Both the position numbers and the translations under genes were made by a program. A DNA stretch of 64,000 nt, from NCBI GenBank assembly GCA_026874595.1, contig CM049308.1:44773327-44837326 (forward strand). The letters run 5' to 3'. Positions 12,930-24,054 of the stretch are shown here, one piece after another. This stretch comes from Sipunculus nudus. Lineage: Eukaryota > Annelida > Sipuncula > Golfingiida > Sipunculidae. Positions within the stretch are counted from its first letter, which is position 1. Every line of letters begins with the position of its first letter. The notes under the pieces were generated by a model that was not told where the DNA came from, did no database searches, and worked only from the letters and a program-made list of their open reading frames with translations.

Positions 12930-13045
12930 TGTTAAAAAATTAAAAAAATCATTTTTCAACGTACAGACAAACAGACAGACGGACGGACAGGTGACGGACG
13001 CTGGCAAATCACTATAGCTCAGTTGACTAACAGTCAGCTGAGTTA
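12930..13045 (+). mobile_element. 3' end of a pearl/HINE-like element, with stem-loop
   Basis: A CAGACAGACGGACGGACAGG tract is followed by CTATAGCTCAGTTGACT, a 3-nt loop, AGTCAGCTGAG and TTAA. The same terminal stem-loop closes the elements ending at about 37211, 54970, 55620 and 55935. Confidence 0.6.
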
Positions 13046-13368
13046 AATATCAACATAAAATTCTTATTTGATAAAGCTGGCCCATATTTGTATAGGCCTA
13101 CCCGCAGGAGTGCAGCCTGAAATTGGATATATGTGAAGAATGCATGTACCAGCGTGTGTAAATGTATCTGGTTTGTTCTGTGTTTAAGGATAAGAATAAG
13201 GAAATATCTGTCATAACAGCTCAACAACAAAATGAACCCAGTGATAATAATGTGAATGATTAAATTTGTTGTTTATCATAATTCTTTCCATGTCTATCAA
13301 AACCAATAGTCCTGTCACAAAGATACCAAACAGCTGGCTAAAAAGGATCAGAATTTGGACATTATATA
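13046..13368. other. Unique DNA between two mobile elements
   Basis: No feature supported. Confidence 0.5.
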
Positions 13369-14444
13369 CAGTAAAACCTCGTTGTGTCGAAGTCGGTTAA
13401 GTCGAATTCCCGCATGTGTCGAAGTCGAATGTGGGGTCCCTGCAAAAAACAGTTAAAACCTTACTATTTTAACTCCGCTTGTATCGAAGTCGGATGTGTC
13501 GAAAACCCTGATGTGTCGAGGTGTTTTGTCGGTCCCCAGCTAATATTTCTATCGCTTAACTCGAAGTCATGTTTAGATAACAGTTGTGCACGGCCCGTCA
13601 TTCATGATTGGGCCGTGATGACCAGTCATAATTAATTAATACCGGCAAGGTTCTCACTCATCAAGCGCGATAGGTCTGTCGCTCGACTCGAGGTCATGGC
13701 GCTTTAATAATTTGAAACAGTTGTGCACAGGCCAACAACCATACCTAAGGCCGCGACGACCAGTTACATAATAAATACCGGCAAGGATCTTACTCAACAA
13801 GCGTGATGGCGTACATACCTACTCCGTTGTTTACCTACCTGCCAATTAGTCACTCATGATCACGCCTTACTTCTCTCGCCGACAAAGCATTAATGAGTAG
13901 TTATTGATAAACCAAACATAATCCAATCCTTCCCTTTAATGTGTCTAGGATAAACATACAGGACTCTATATAAAGGGAGGAAGATAAGATCTACATCAGA
14001 CTGACTCATATTTACCATAGAGTACGTTATACTGTATTACTGCTTCACTTTTATATTGTTCGTGTCCTGTTTTGCTTAGCTTCGTGGGCCGCTAAGCTTA
14101 AGCTGGTGTAAAGACCATATAAACCTCGTTCAATCTCCCCTTTCTCTCTCTCTATCGCTCTCTCCACACACAATTTTTCTTGTTCACTTTGAAATTTTAT
14201 GACGCTAAAAGAAATCGTCTCAACAAATTAAAAGAATGAAATAAAACAATAATAAGAAATCTAAAGGATTTACGCAAACATTTGTGAGAACTATATAATA
14301 TAGGCCCGATACATGTGCAGTATTTATCGATAATAATCACGGCTGCAGAAGGTTGAATATAATGAACACCGGTTGTCTCGAACTCTGGTTGTGTCGAAGT
14401 AAATTCGCTAGTCCCTTCGACTTCGACACAACGAGGTTTCACTG
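13369..14444. mobile_element. Pogo/Tigger-type non-autonomous DNA transposon (1,076 bp)
   Basis: Terminal inverted repeats of about 27 bp beginning CAGTRAAACCTCGTTGTG differ at one position between the two ends. A TA dinucleotide flanks each side, the target duplication expected of Tc1/mariner-pogo elements. CAGTnnAACCTCG is the Tigger/pogo terminal signature. Subterminal copies of TGTCGAAGTCG lie inside the left end. Two diverged internal copies of a segment of about 240 bp (about 13547-13668 and 13680-13808) share AACAGTTGTGCAC, GACCAGT and ATACCGGCAAGG. No transposase frame is present. It lies 5 bp from the LTR at 14450. Confidence 0.82.
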
Positions 14445-14449
14445 TATAT

Positions 14450-15294
14450 TGTTAAAAATGTCTCTTTTATTGTGTGCAGCAGTCTTGCATGTGTCTGTGT
14501 AGCGCTAGCATTGTCCGTTGCCATGGGAGACGCGTGAGCAGGGCCGGCACACGTGTGGGGTCTGACGTGTAGGAACACAGCGCTCATGCTGATCTTGAAC
14601 TTTCTGGGCTGGTCGCGCTCTATGAGCGCGTGTCTTGTAATGTTCTTTGGGCGTGTGTATTATGTATTGTTGGGTTCTTGTAATTGTTCGTGAAATAGAA
14701 GTTTCTAGATTTTTGGGATGAAAAGTTATAAATAGGGGCTATGTTTTAGAGCCGAGGGGAGAGCAGAGAGAGAAATATTCCAGCGGACACGGAAGGATGT
14801 GAGTCAGTTCTGGACCTATCCGATAACTGCAGTAGTGTCAGGGATTCTACGAACTCTATGCAGATTAAGTGCGGCCTGTCTCCAGTTTGCTTTCGGGATT
14901 ATTACAAGAACTTCACTTTTGGATTTAATTGGACTATTATTCTCTGATGAGATTTATGTGAACTGTTCATCTATATTATAAGTTTTAAAGGACTTGTCGC
15001 TGTGACAGTGGTGGTATCCAGGTACAGTCCACTTTATTTATTATACTCTGTAATTGTATTGTTTTACTGCTATACTGTTGTTATACTGTGTAATTGTATT
15101 GATTTAATGTATTGTAATGTTAGGATTGTTTTAAGAATATATTACAGTTATTTGTTACAAAAAAAACACTGACTTCTTTATTCATTCCCCTAGACATTTC
15201 ACGGTGCCTAGGGTTGCAGAATCTGATTTTTTTAATCTCCATAACAAAATTTATGCTCGTCACGACTACGTGATCTGTTGTTTTTGGGATCCAT

Positions 15295-15298
<4 letters not shown>
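14450..15298 (+). mobile_element. Solo LTR-like element, family A copy 1 (849 bp)
   Basis: It starts TGTTA and ends CCATAACA. ATAT lies immediately outside both ends (4-bp duplication, weak because of the neighbouring TA tract). It is collinear with 45243-45982 and, inverted, with 33215-34176. A GTTATAAATAGGGGC TATA-box context lies at about 14726. The stretch GTGACAGTGGTGGTATCCAG, conserved in copy 2, resembles the start of a retroelement internal region after an LTR. The unit might therefore be a TRIM-like derivative rather than a plain LTR. No protein is encoded. Confidence 0.68.
14724..14740 (+). promoter_or_regulatory. TATA box of LTR family A
   Basis: TTATAAATAGGGGC sits mid-element in copy 1. 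The same position in copy 2 (about 45482) reads CTATAAATTAGGGGC. Conservation between copies and the position upstream of the putative R region suggest a core promoter. Confidence 0.5.

Positions 15299-15380
<82 letters not shown>
15299..15380. repeat. (TA)n microsatellite
   Basis: A TA tract of about 80 bp, broken by one AAAT, starts at the 3' edge of the LTR. Confidence 0.95.
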
Positions 15381-15382
<2 letters not shown>

Positions 15383-15590
15383 TGGATTGTTCCAGATCGA
15401 GCCTAATCGGGATTCAGTCTGGCCAAAACCCCGATCATGATTTGGGCTCTACCAGATCTTGATCGCATTTTAGGCCAGATTCAATCCCGATCGGGATTTC
15501 GTCTGGACCAGCCGCCAATCGGGATTCTGACAAGTTCAAACCCTTAACAGGATCTGGTCCAGCCCAAATCCATATTCAGACAGTGAATTG
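15381..15590. repeat. Dyad-rich GGCCAGATC / CCCGATCGGG segment
   Basis: CCCGATCGGGATT and variants of CCAGATC and TCTGGNCC alternate in both orientations over about 200 bp directly after a TA tract. Related AGATGGGCCAGA-type segments occur at 42590-42700 and 57045-57185. It is probably a palindromic MITE-like repeat. It is not coding. Confidence 0.4.
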
Positions 15591-15599
15591 ACATAATAC

Positions 15600-16480
15600 T
15601 GGATAACGCCGTCTTCTTTCCTGTGACCTTAACCTGTGACCTCATGACCCAAAAATAAAAATGCTTCTTGCTTTTTTAATTGGACATATATAAGTCAAGT
15701 TTGAAATCCATATATCAGTAAAAGCAAGAATTATCATCCGTAAACTAATTTTTGGACATATGTCTCTTGAGGCCTTGACCTTTGACCTTGCGACCCCAAA
15801 ATTGATATGGATCATCCACTATTGGCAGGTGAGTTATATCTTCAAGATGGAAGATCCGGGTTGAAAAGTTTGGCTTAAAATGAATCAATAATATTTTTAA
15901 AGATGTGAGTCCTGTGACCTTTGAACCCATTACCCTAAAACCTATAGGGTTCTTACTTTAGTGGTGGGCCATACATAAGTCAAGTTTGAAATCCATATCT
16001 ATCAATACTTGAGATATCATAAGAGTGTGTGATTTTTACCAGGATGGAAATATTCAAGATCAAGACCACTCTCATGGTAAAGGTCATGCCCCAGATTTAA
16101 AGAGACCTCATCCCATAACCCATCTCTCTACATGTTCATAATATGAATGAAATCTGTCCATTATTTTTTTTTTTTACTTATAATGCTCACAGTCAAGTGG
16201 CAATGATGGGTGTTTAAAAGGCGCGAAAACAAGAAAAGGATAACAGGTGGCGCCACCAGGTTCCAGGTTCGGCACATCATAAGGCTATCAAATATCTTCG
16301 GTCACCTTGATTTTTGGACCAATCCATGCAAGCTTTCTTGAGATATTTAAGAATTTGTGTGATTTTCTGCAAAAATGGACCTATCCACTGTCAAGGTCAC
16401 TCTCCTAGCAAAGGTCATGACGCCATTTCAAATAGGCTTCATCCTCTTACCCATATCTATACACATATACAGTTTGATAA
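15600..16480 (+). mobile_element. Pearl/HINE-like element, diverged
   Basis: Core repeats with the TGTGACCTT.ACC..TGACCT..TGACCC signature occur at about 15622, 15772 and 15908. AGTCAAGTTTGAAATCCATAT blocks occur at about 15683 and 15976. An AGGTGGCGCCACC palindrome lies at 16245-16257. The terminal stem-loop seen in other copies was not found here. Confidence 0.55.
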
Positions 16481-17599
16481 AAAAATCTGTGAAAGAGTTA
16501 TCCCGCGTACAAGATTTATCTGCAGCGGCGGGGATGGTGGCAGCACCGTCATGAAACCATAGTTTCCCGACTTGGTTGCTCTCTAAAAGCCACAAAGGTA
16601 TCTTCCCCGACGTTCTGCGTCTTACCACAACAAACGCTGACAAATCTCCGAGTCGACAGCGGACCAGCCTCCCACATCTGTGACGCATTAAGCCAGCAGG
16701 CTCTGCAGATTATTATTGCCTTCAAATTGCTCATAATGTCAAATATGTGGCTGCTAGTCTGTGTGAAGGAGCAAACTTAAACCTGATGAGTTAGTTGTCA
16801 CATAAATCAATTTTAGCTAATTGAATTTCATGGGTGAAGCTGAAATCGAGGAACCTGTCAGAGGGCCGATTTTGGCTGTAGCAGCGACCATGCCTGCACA
16901 GTTATTATCCCTACCAGACAAAAGGCTAGGGGTTAAACCCTGCTGTCTCTACGGAACAACAATTGATAACCAGCGCAGTCTGACATTTGCTCTCTGTTAA
17001 GTTTGCCCCACATGCTTGTTTATGAAACCAGCCAGCGTGTTGATTGCGCGATACGCCTGACAGAAACGTAATCAGCCATGGCCGGGCTCCACACCGCCCG
17101 TACTTCACCCTGGTCAATGTACTAGTAGTCACAGGAGACGCCAAAATACATTGTATATCAAATGAATTCATTATTTCATAATAAATTGATGTTCTGATCT
17201 GACATTGGCCTACACACACGTGTTAACATACAAAACATATCCACTTTTTACGAGCTTAAGTAATCGTGCAGAAAAGTATGCTTCGTATCACATAATGAAT
17301 CGGTTGTTTTAGACGCGAACAAAATTATAACATATCCCACGCGCCGTCCCACGGAGTGTACCATAAACATGTTATAGCATGATATAAGGTGATTGTAAAA
17401 ACTGTATTAAATTAACGGCTCTTTCCCATAAAACCTACGATTTTGTTTGTTGTAATAAATAAATGAGGCTAAGAAAGAAGGGATTTCCGAAGGTTTTAGG
17501 CTGATTTGAAATATGCTTGGTAGCGTTCACATATGAAAAACATTAATGTGTAAATCGACTGCCATGGGAAATAAGTCAAAGCTATTAGAGTCAAAAAGT
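16481..17599. other. Complex non-repetitive DNA, possible conserved non-coding segment
   Basis: From about 16490 to 17220 the composition is balanced with no internal repetition. Minus-strand frames of 61-97 codons lack recognisable domains. It lies about 7 kb downstream of the Pax1/9 stop codon. An enhancer or an unrecognised exon are both possible (inference). From 17220 to 17599 nothing is recognised. Confidence 0.35.
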
Positions 17600-20500
17600 A
17601 CGATCAACAACCTATGATAAAAGGTCCGTGCATGGCCCGTGCAGATAAGTCCATGCAAAACCTATGAAAAAAAGGTCCTTGCATGCTCCGTGATGATTAG
17701 TCTATACATAAAGTATGATAAAAGGTCTAAGCATGGCACGTTGTGATTAATCCACACATTACCTATGATATAAGGTCCGTGCATGGCCCGTGATGATAGG
17801 TCCACACAAAACCTATGATGAAAAAAGATCCGCCCATGGCCCGTGCAGATAAAACCATGCAAAACCTATAAAAATGGTTCTTGCATGCCCTCGATGATTA
17901 GTCCATGCAAAACCTATGATAAAAGGTCCGAGCATGCCACGTAATGATAAGTCAACACAAAACCTATGATAAAAGGTCCAAGCATGCCACGTGATGATTA
18001 GCCCACACAAAACTAATGATCAAATGTCCGTGCATGCCAGGTGATGATTAGTCAACACAAAACCTATGATAAAAGGTCCGTGCATGCCACGTGATGATTA
18101 GCCCACACAAAATCTATGATAAAAGATCTGTGCATGCCACGTGATGATTAGTCAACACAAAACCTATGATAAAAAGTCCGCGCATGCCACGTGATGATTA
18201 GTCAACACAAAACCTATGATAACGGATCTGTGCATGCCACGTGATGATAAGTCAACACAAAACCTATGATAAAAGGTCCGTGCATGTCACGTGATGATTA
18301 GTCAACACAAAACCTATCATGAAAGTTCCGTGCATGCCACAAGATGATTAGCCCACACAAAGCCTATGATAAAAGATCTGTGTATGCCACGTGATGATTA
18401 GTCAACACAAAACCTATGATAAAAGATCTGTGTATGCCACGTGATTATTAGTCAACACAAAACCTATGATAAAAGTTCCGTGCATGCCACGTGATGATTA
18501 GCCCACACAAAACCTATGATAAAAGATCTGTGTATGCCACGTGAAGATTAGTCAACACAAAACCTATGATAAAAGATCTGTGTATGCCACATGAGGATTA
18601 GTCCACACAAAACCAATGATAAAAGATCTGTGTATGCCACGTGATTATTAGTCAACACAAAACCTATGACGAAAGGTCCGTGCCTGGTCCGTGATGATTA
18701 GCCCACACAAAACCTATGATAAAAGATCTGTGTATGCCACGTGATGATTACTCGATACAAAACCTATGTGAAAAGGCCCGTGCCTTGTCAGTGATGATGG
18801 GTCCCGGGTGGTAATGTGAGCTTCATTTTGTAGAAGACAGACTGATTAGTCCACACAAAACCTATGATGAAAGGTCCGTGCCTGGTCCGTGATGATGGGT
18901 CGTGGGTGGTAATGTGAGCATAAAACCTATGATGATAGGTCCGTGCATGTCACGTGATGATTAGCCCACACAAAACCTATGATAAAAGATCTGTGTATGC
19001 CACGTGATGATTTCTCGATACAAAACCTATGTGAAAAGGCTCGTGCCTTGTCCGTGATGATGGGTCCCGGGTGGTAATGTGAGCTTCATTTTGTAGAAGA
19101 CAGACTGATTAGTCCACACAAAACCTATGATGAAAGGTCCGTGCCTGGTCCGTGATGATGGGTCGTGGGTGGTAATGTGAGCTTCATTTTGTAGAAGACA
19201 GACTGATTAGTCCACACAAAACCTATGATGATAGGTCCGTGCCTGGTCCGTGATGATGGGTCGTGGGTGGTAATGTGAGCTTCAAATTGTAGAAGACAGA
19301 CTGATTAGTTTGCACAAAACCTATGATGATAGGTCCGTGCATGGTCAGTGATGATTAGTCCACACAAAACCTATTATAAAAGATCTGTGTATGCCACGTG
19401 ATTATTAGTCAACACAAAACCTATGACGAAAGGTCCGTGCATGCCACGTGATGATAAGTGAACACAAAACCTATGATAAAAGTTCCGTGCATGCCACGTG
19501 ATGATTAGTCAACATAAAAACCTATGATAAAAGATCTATGTATGCCACGTGATGATTAGTCCACACAAAACCTATGATAAAAAGTCCGTGCATGCCACGT
19601 GATGATAAGTGAACACAAACCTATGATAAAAGGCCCGTGCATGCCACGTGATGATAAGTGAACACAAAACCTATGATAAAAGGTCCGTGCATGCCACGTG
19701 ATGATTGGTCCACACAAAACCAATGTTAAAAGATCTGTGTATGCCACGTGATGATTAGTCAACACAAAACCTATGATAAAAGATCTGTGTATGCAACGTG
19801 ATTATTAGTCAACACAAAACCTATGATAAAAGGTCCGTGCATGCCACGTGATGATTAGTGAACACAAAACCTATGATAAAAGGTCCGTGCATACTACGTG
19901 ATGATTAGTCCACACAAAACCAATGTTAAAAGATCTGTGTATGCCACGTGATGATTAGTCAACACAAAACCTATGATAAAAGGTCCGTGCAAGCCACGTG
20001 ATGATAAGTCAAATCAAAACCTATGATAAAAAGTCCGTGCATGCCACGTGATGATTAGTCAACACAAAACCTATGATAAAAGGTCCGTGCATGCCACGTG
20101 ATGATTAGCCCACACAAAACTAATGATCAAAGGTCCGTGCATGCCACGTGATGATTACTCGATACAAAACCTATGATGAAAGGTCCGTGCCTGGTCCGTG
20201 ATAATGGGTCGTGGGTGGTAATGTGAGCTTCATATTGTAGAAGACAGACTGATTAGTCACACAAAAGCTATGATGAAAGGTCCGTGCCTGGTCCGTGATG
20301 ATGGGTCGTGGGTGGTAATGTGAGCTTCAAATTGTAGAAGACAGACTGATTAGTCGATACAAAACCTATGATGAAAGGCCTGTGCCTGGTCCGTGATGAT
20401 GGTTCATGGGTGGTAATGTGAGCTTCATATTGTAGAAGACAGACTGATTAGTTTACACAAAACCTATGATGATAGGTCCGTGCATGGTCCGTGATGATGG

Positions 20501-20935
20501 GTCGTGGGTGGTAATGTGAGCTTCAAATTGTAGAAGACAGACTGATTAGTCCACACAAAACCTATGATGAAAGGCCTGTGCCTGGTCCGTGATGATGGGT
20601 CGTGGGTGGTAATGTGAGCTTCAAATTGTAGAAGACAGACTGATTAGTTCACACAAAACCTTTGATGATAGGTCCGTGCATGGTCCGTGATGATGGGTCG
20701 TGGGTGGTATTGTGAGCTTCATATTGTAGAAGACAGACTGATTAGTCCACACAAAACCTATGATGAAAGGCCTGTGCCTGGTCCGTGATGATGGGTCGTG
20801 GGTGGTAATGTGAGCTTCAAATTGAAGAAGACAGACTGATTAGTCCACACAAAACCTATGATTAAAGGCCCATGCCTGGTCCGTGATGATGGGTTGTGGG
20901 TGGTAATGTGAGCTTCATATTGTAGAAGACAGACT
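17600..20935. repeat. 50-bp satellite with CACGTG, plus an interleaved ~98-bp composite unit
   Basis: The basic monomer carries ACACAAAACCTATGATAAAA, GGTCCGTGCATGCCACGTGA and TGATTAGTC, with a period of 50 bp. From about 18795 to 19310 and from 20160 to 20935 a longer unit of about 98 bp appears, adding GTGGGTGGTAATGTGAGCTT and GTAGAAGACAGACTGATTAG. About 50-60 monomer equivalents are present, diverged by a few percent or more. About 30 contain a perfect CACGTG. Minus-strand frames are artefacts. Confidence 0.93.
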
Positions 20936-21590
20936 GATATATAGGCTACATTGCTTTTAGGTGATTCACCCCAAGAAGTATAACATTCGTTGACTGCAGT
21001 ATTATAGGATACATAAGATTTCTTTATATCTGATAGAGATCTAGCATTAAAATATTTTAACCTCTAGGAATGCATCATGTATGTATCGTAAATGAGGCTA
21101 CTGTGACAGAGAAAGCCGAGGAAGCAACTGTGTAAAAAAGGTATTGACTCCCTCTCTATAAATACCTGCATCAGTTTTAGTGACTGTTTAATTTAGCACC
21201 ACATATATGTTTGGTTATCTTTAGACCAACCTGTAACGAAGCTGAAAATCAACCTGAGTATAGGGGTTGTTGGTAATGCCTTGTGTACAGAAGCATACTT
21301 TATGATCATATATTCATTATTTAAGTATTATTATAAAAAGAAACAGGACACTAAAACTATTTTAATTTCAGGTTGTCTATTGCTAAATTGTTTTATTGAT
21401 AAAATATTAGATTTCTTCCGATAAGTTTATAACATATGTTTTTCTACGTAAGAGGCTATATGTTTTGCACGTGACCATGAATGTTAATTTCTATTGTATA
21501 TAGAAATACATATACACATTATACAATGTGCTCTCATCACTTCAGAATAATAGAATATTCTTTTGACCAAGAGAGTGTATATATATAGGT
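20936..21590. other. Unique AT-rich DNA
   Basis: No gene or repeat recognised. Confidence 0.5.
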
Positions 21591-21649
21591 ATTGGAGAGC
21601 TTACAAAGAGCAATAACTAACATATGTTCTTCTCTTCTGCAAAGAGACA

Positions 21650-21667
21650 CACACATACACACACGTG

Positions 21668-21701
<34 letters not shown>

Positions 21702-21760
21702 TATATATATATATATATTGTGGGCTAGTATTCACAGTTTTATTCAGACACTGATGAGAA

Positions 21761-21793
<33 letters not shown>

Positions 21794-21819
21794 CACATAT
21801 ATATATATATATATATAAT
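21650..21819. repeat. (CA)n/(TA)n compound microsatellite
   Basis: An ACACACAC tract is followed by several TA tracts separated by CACACA or short unique sequence. Confidence 0.92.
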
Positions 21820-22457
21820 TATTGAATTATTTGGAAGGTGGTGCTGTAGTATGCCTTTGTTTACTTAAAATTGCCCTATTGTATTGAAATTCCGTAAGTG
21901 TTAGTTATATTCTTTAGGAACTCTTTGGCCCAGTCATGTTAAAACTCTGACACATTATCGCAATATGTTTGATCAGTGTACATAAATTCAATGATCTTAT
22001 CCATAGCGAAATGCATAATTCCTTTCATAACCTCTGATATGACTGCAGTTTGTCCGTCTTAAGTATAACTTTCATTTTCAGTATTTTACCAATCAAAAAA
22101 TACCAGTTAGTTTCCGTGAAGAAATAATACTGGGGAACCACTAGTTTTGAATCACTTCTAAAACTGTGTTTGGTCAATAAGCCCACGATTTTGGGCAATA
22201 CGTGAACCAACAGCTTCGAAACTGCCATGATTTCTGCAATTTACTCATCTCATAAATACATGTGAAATGTCATTAAAATGATGAATATAATTAAGAACCA
22301 TTAATAAATGGACGAAACTTGTTAGCAACATTAAGTGATATTTCTGAATAACTATATATCTCTGTCCTGTTCACATCTTCATTTGTTGAGAGTCTTAAAG
22401 GGGTAGATGACCCAGATTATTTATATTTGATCAACAATTTTTTTTATATCCGAGCCG
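21820..22457. other. Unique AT-rich DNA
   Basis: A 67-codon minus-strand frame (22025-22228) has no recognisable motif. Nothing else is seen. Confidence 0.5.
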
Positions 22458-23445
22458 TGTCAAAATATATGCCATATAATTTGCGGATATCATAGGTGTT
22501 CGAAGATAGAGCCATATAATTTGCGGGTATCACAGTTGTCTGAAGATAGAGTCATATAATATGCGGATATCACATGTACATGCAGTTGTCTGAAGATAGT
22601 CATATAATTTGCGGGTATCACAGTTGTCTGAAGATAGAGTCATATAATATGCGGATATCACATGTACATGCAGTTGTCTGAAGATAGAGTCATATAATTT
22701 GCGGGTATCACAGATGTCTTAAGATAGAATCATATAATTTGCGGGTATCACAGTTGTCTGAATGAAGAGTCATATAATTTGCGGGTATCACAGTTGTCTG
22801 AAGATAGAGTCATATAATTTGCGGATATCATAGTTGTCTGAAGAGAGAGTCATATAATTTGCGGGTATTACAGTTGTCTGAAGAGAGAGTAATATAATTT
22901 GCGGGTATCACGGTTGTCTGGAGAGAGAGTCATATTATTTGCGGGTATCACAGTTGTCTGAAGAGAGAGTCATATAATTTGCGGGTATCACAGTTGTCTG
23001 AAGATAGAGTCATATAATTTGCGGTTAGTTGTCTGAAGATAGAGTCATATAATTTGCGGGTATCACAGTTGTCTGAGGATAGAGTTATATAATTTGCGGG
23101 TATCACAGTTGTCTGAGGAGAGAGTCATATAATTTGCGGGTATCACAGTTGTCTTAGGATAGAGTCATATAATTTGCGGCTATATCACAATTGTCTTAGG
23201 ATAGAGTCATATAATTTGCGGCTATATCACAGTTGTCTGAAGAGAGAGTCGTATAATTTGCGGGTATCACGGTTGTCTGGAGAGAGAGTCATAGAATTTG
23301 CGGGTATCACAGTTGTCTGAGGAGAGAGTCATATAATTTGCGGGTATCACAGTTGTCTTAGGATAGAGTCATATAATTTGCGGCTATATCACAGTTGTCT
23401 AAAGATCAGAGTTGCACAGTTCATGGATATCAGAGTTGTCTGGAG
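22458..23445. repeat. 40-bp tandem repeat, ~24 copies
   Basis: The monomer contains ATCACAGTTGTCTGAAGATA and GAGTCATATAATTTGCGGGT. Variants include GAGAGA for GATAGA and a CATGTACATG insertion in two copies (about 22572 and 22660). The array ends about 600 bp downstream of the Pax1/9 stop codon. Confidence 0.94.
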
Positions 23446-24054
23446 ATAGGGTTGTACATCTTGTGGATGATATTGTAGCTGTCTGGAGTTAAGAGGTGTA
23501 CATGCAGTTGATCACAAATCTGGACAATCTGCATTCAGGTATTAAGGTTTATATCTGCTCAATAGTACACATGCACAGCATAAAACAAATAAATACGTGA
23601 AACAGCCTTTCATTCATATCTTTGAGGTGCGTGCGTCCACACACACACCATCACATACACACTCAATCCCGTTTTCTGTATAAATTTATATGGTACTCAT
23701 ACAGAGGGATGTTCATAATAGTAATACAACAACTGAATTATACTGTAATGTTATTTAATATCACAATTAACAGCATTAATCAAATTCTAAAATTTAACAG
23801 TAGACCATGCTTTTAGATTTCGGTTATAAACATTTCAGATATTCGTTCATTTGTTTGTTTGTGCTTTAAGTAGAATTTCTCATGAAGGGGCGGGGGGCTC
23901 ATTGCAATGACCAGAACAATAAATAGTACACAGAGGCCCTGATATGTCAGAGAGTTTCCTTGAATTCCAAGCACGCACGGCACACTTTAAATTATAGTCC
24001 AGGTTTTCCTCGTTGATATAAATTAATACACATACATATCCGGATGACCAAGTG
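23446..24054. other. 3' flank of Pax1/9
   Basis: This presumably includes the Pax1/9 3' UTR, which would be transcribed from the minus strand. A short CA-rich stretch lies at about 23640. No clear minus-strand AATAAA signal was seen close to the stop codon. Confidence 0.45.

Noticed and set aside
14450-15298. Classification of family A as a Ginger-type DNA transposon (TGT ends, 4-bp duplication)
   Set aside because: Terminal inverted repeats are only about 8 bp, and a TATA-box promoter layout fits an LTR better. Not excluded formally.
16428-17219. Minus-strand frames of 61-97 codons
   Set aside because: There is no recognisable domain and there are competing frames. Kept only as a possible conserved non-coding segment.
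22458-23445. Possible CRISPR-like array (regular 40-bp repeats)
   Set aside because: The whole unit repeats with no variable spacers, there are no cas genes, and the context is eukaryotic. The same applies to the other arrays.
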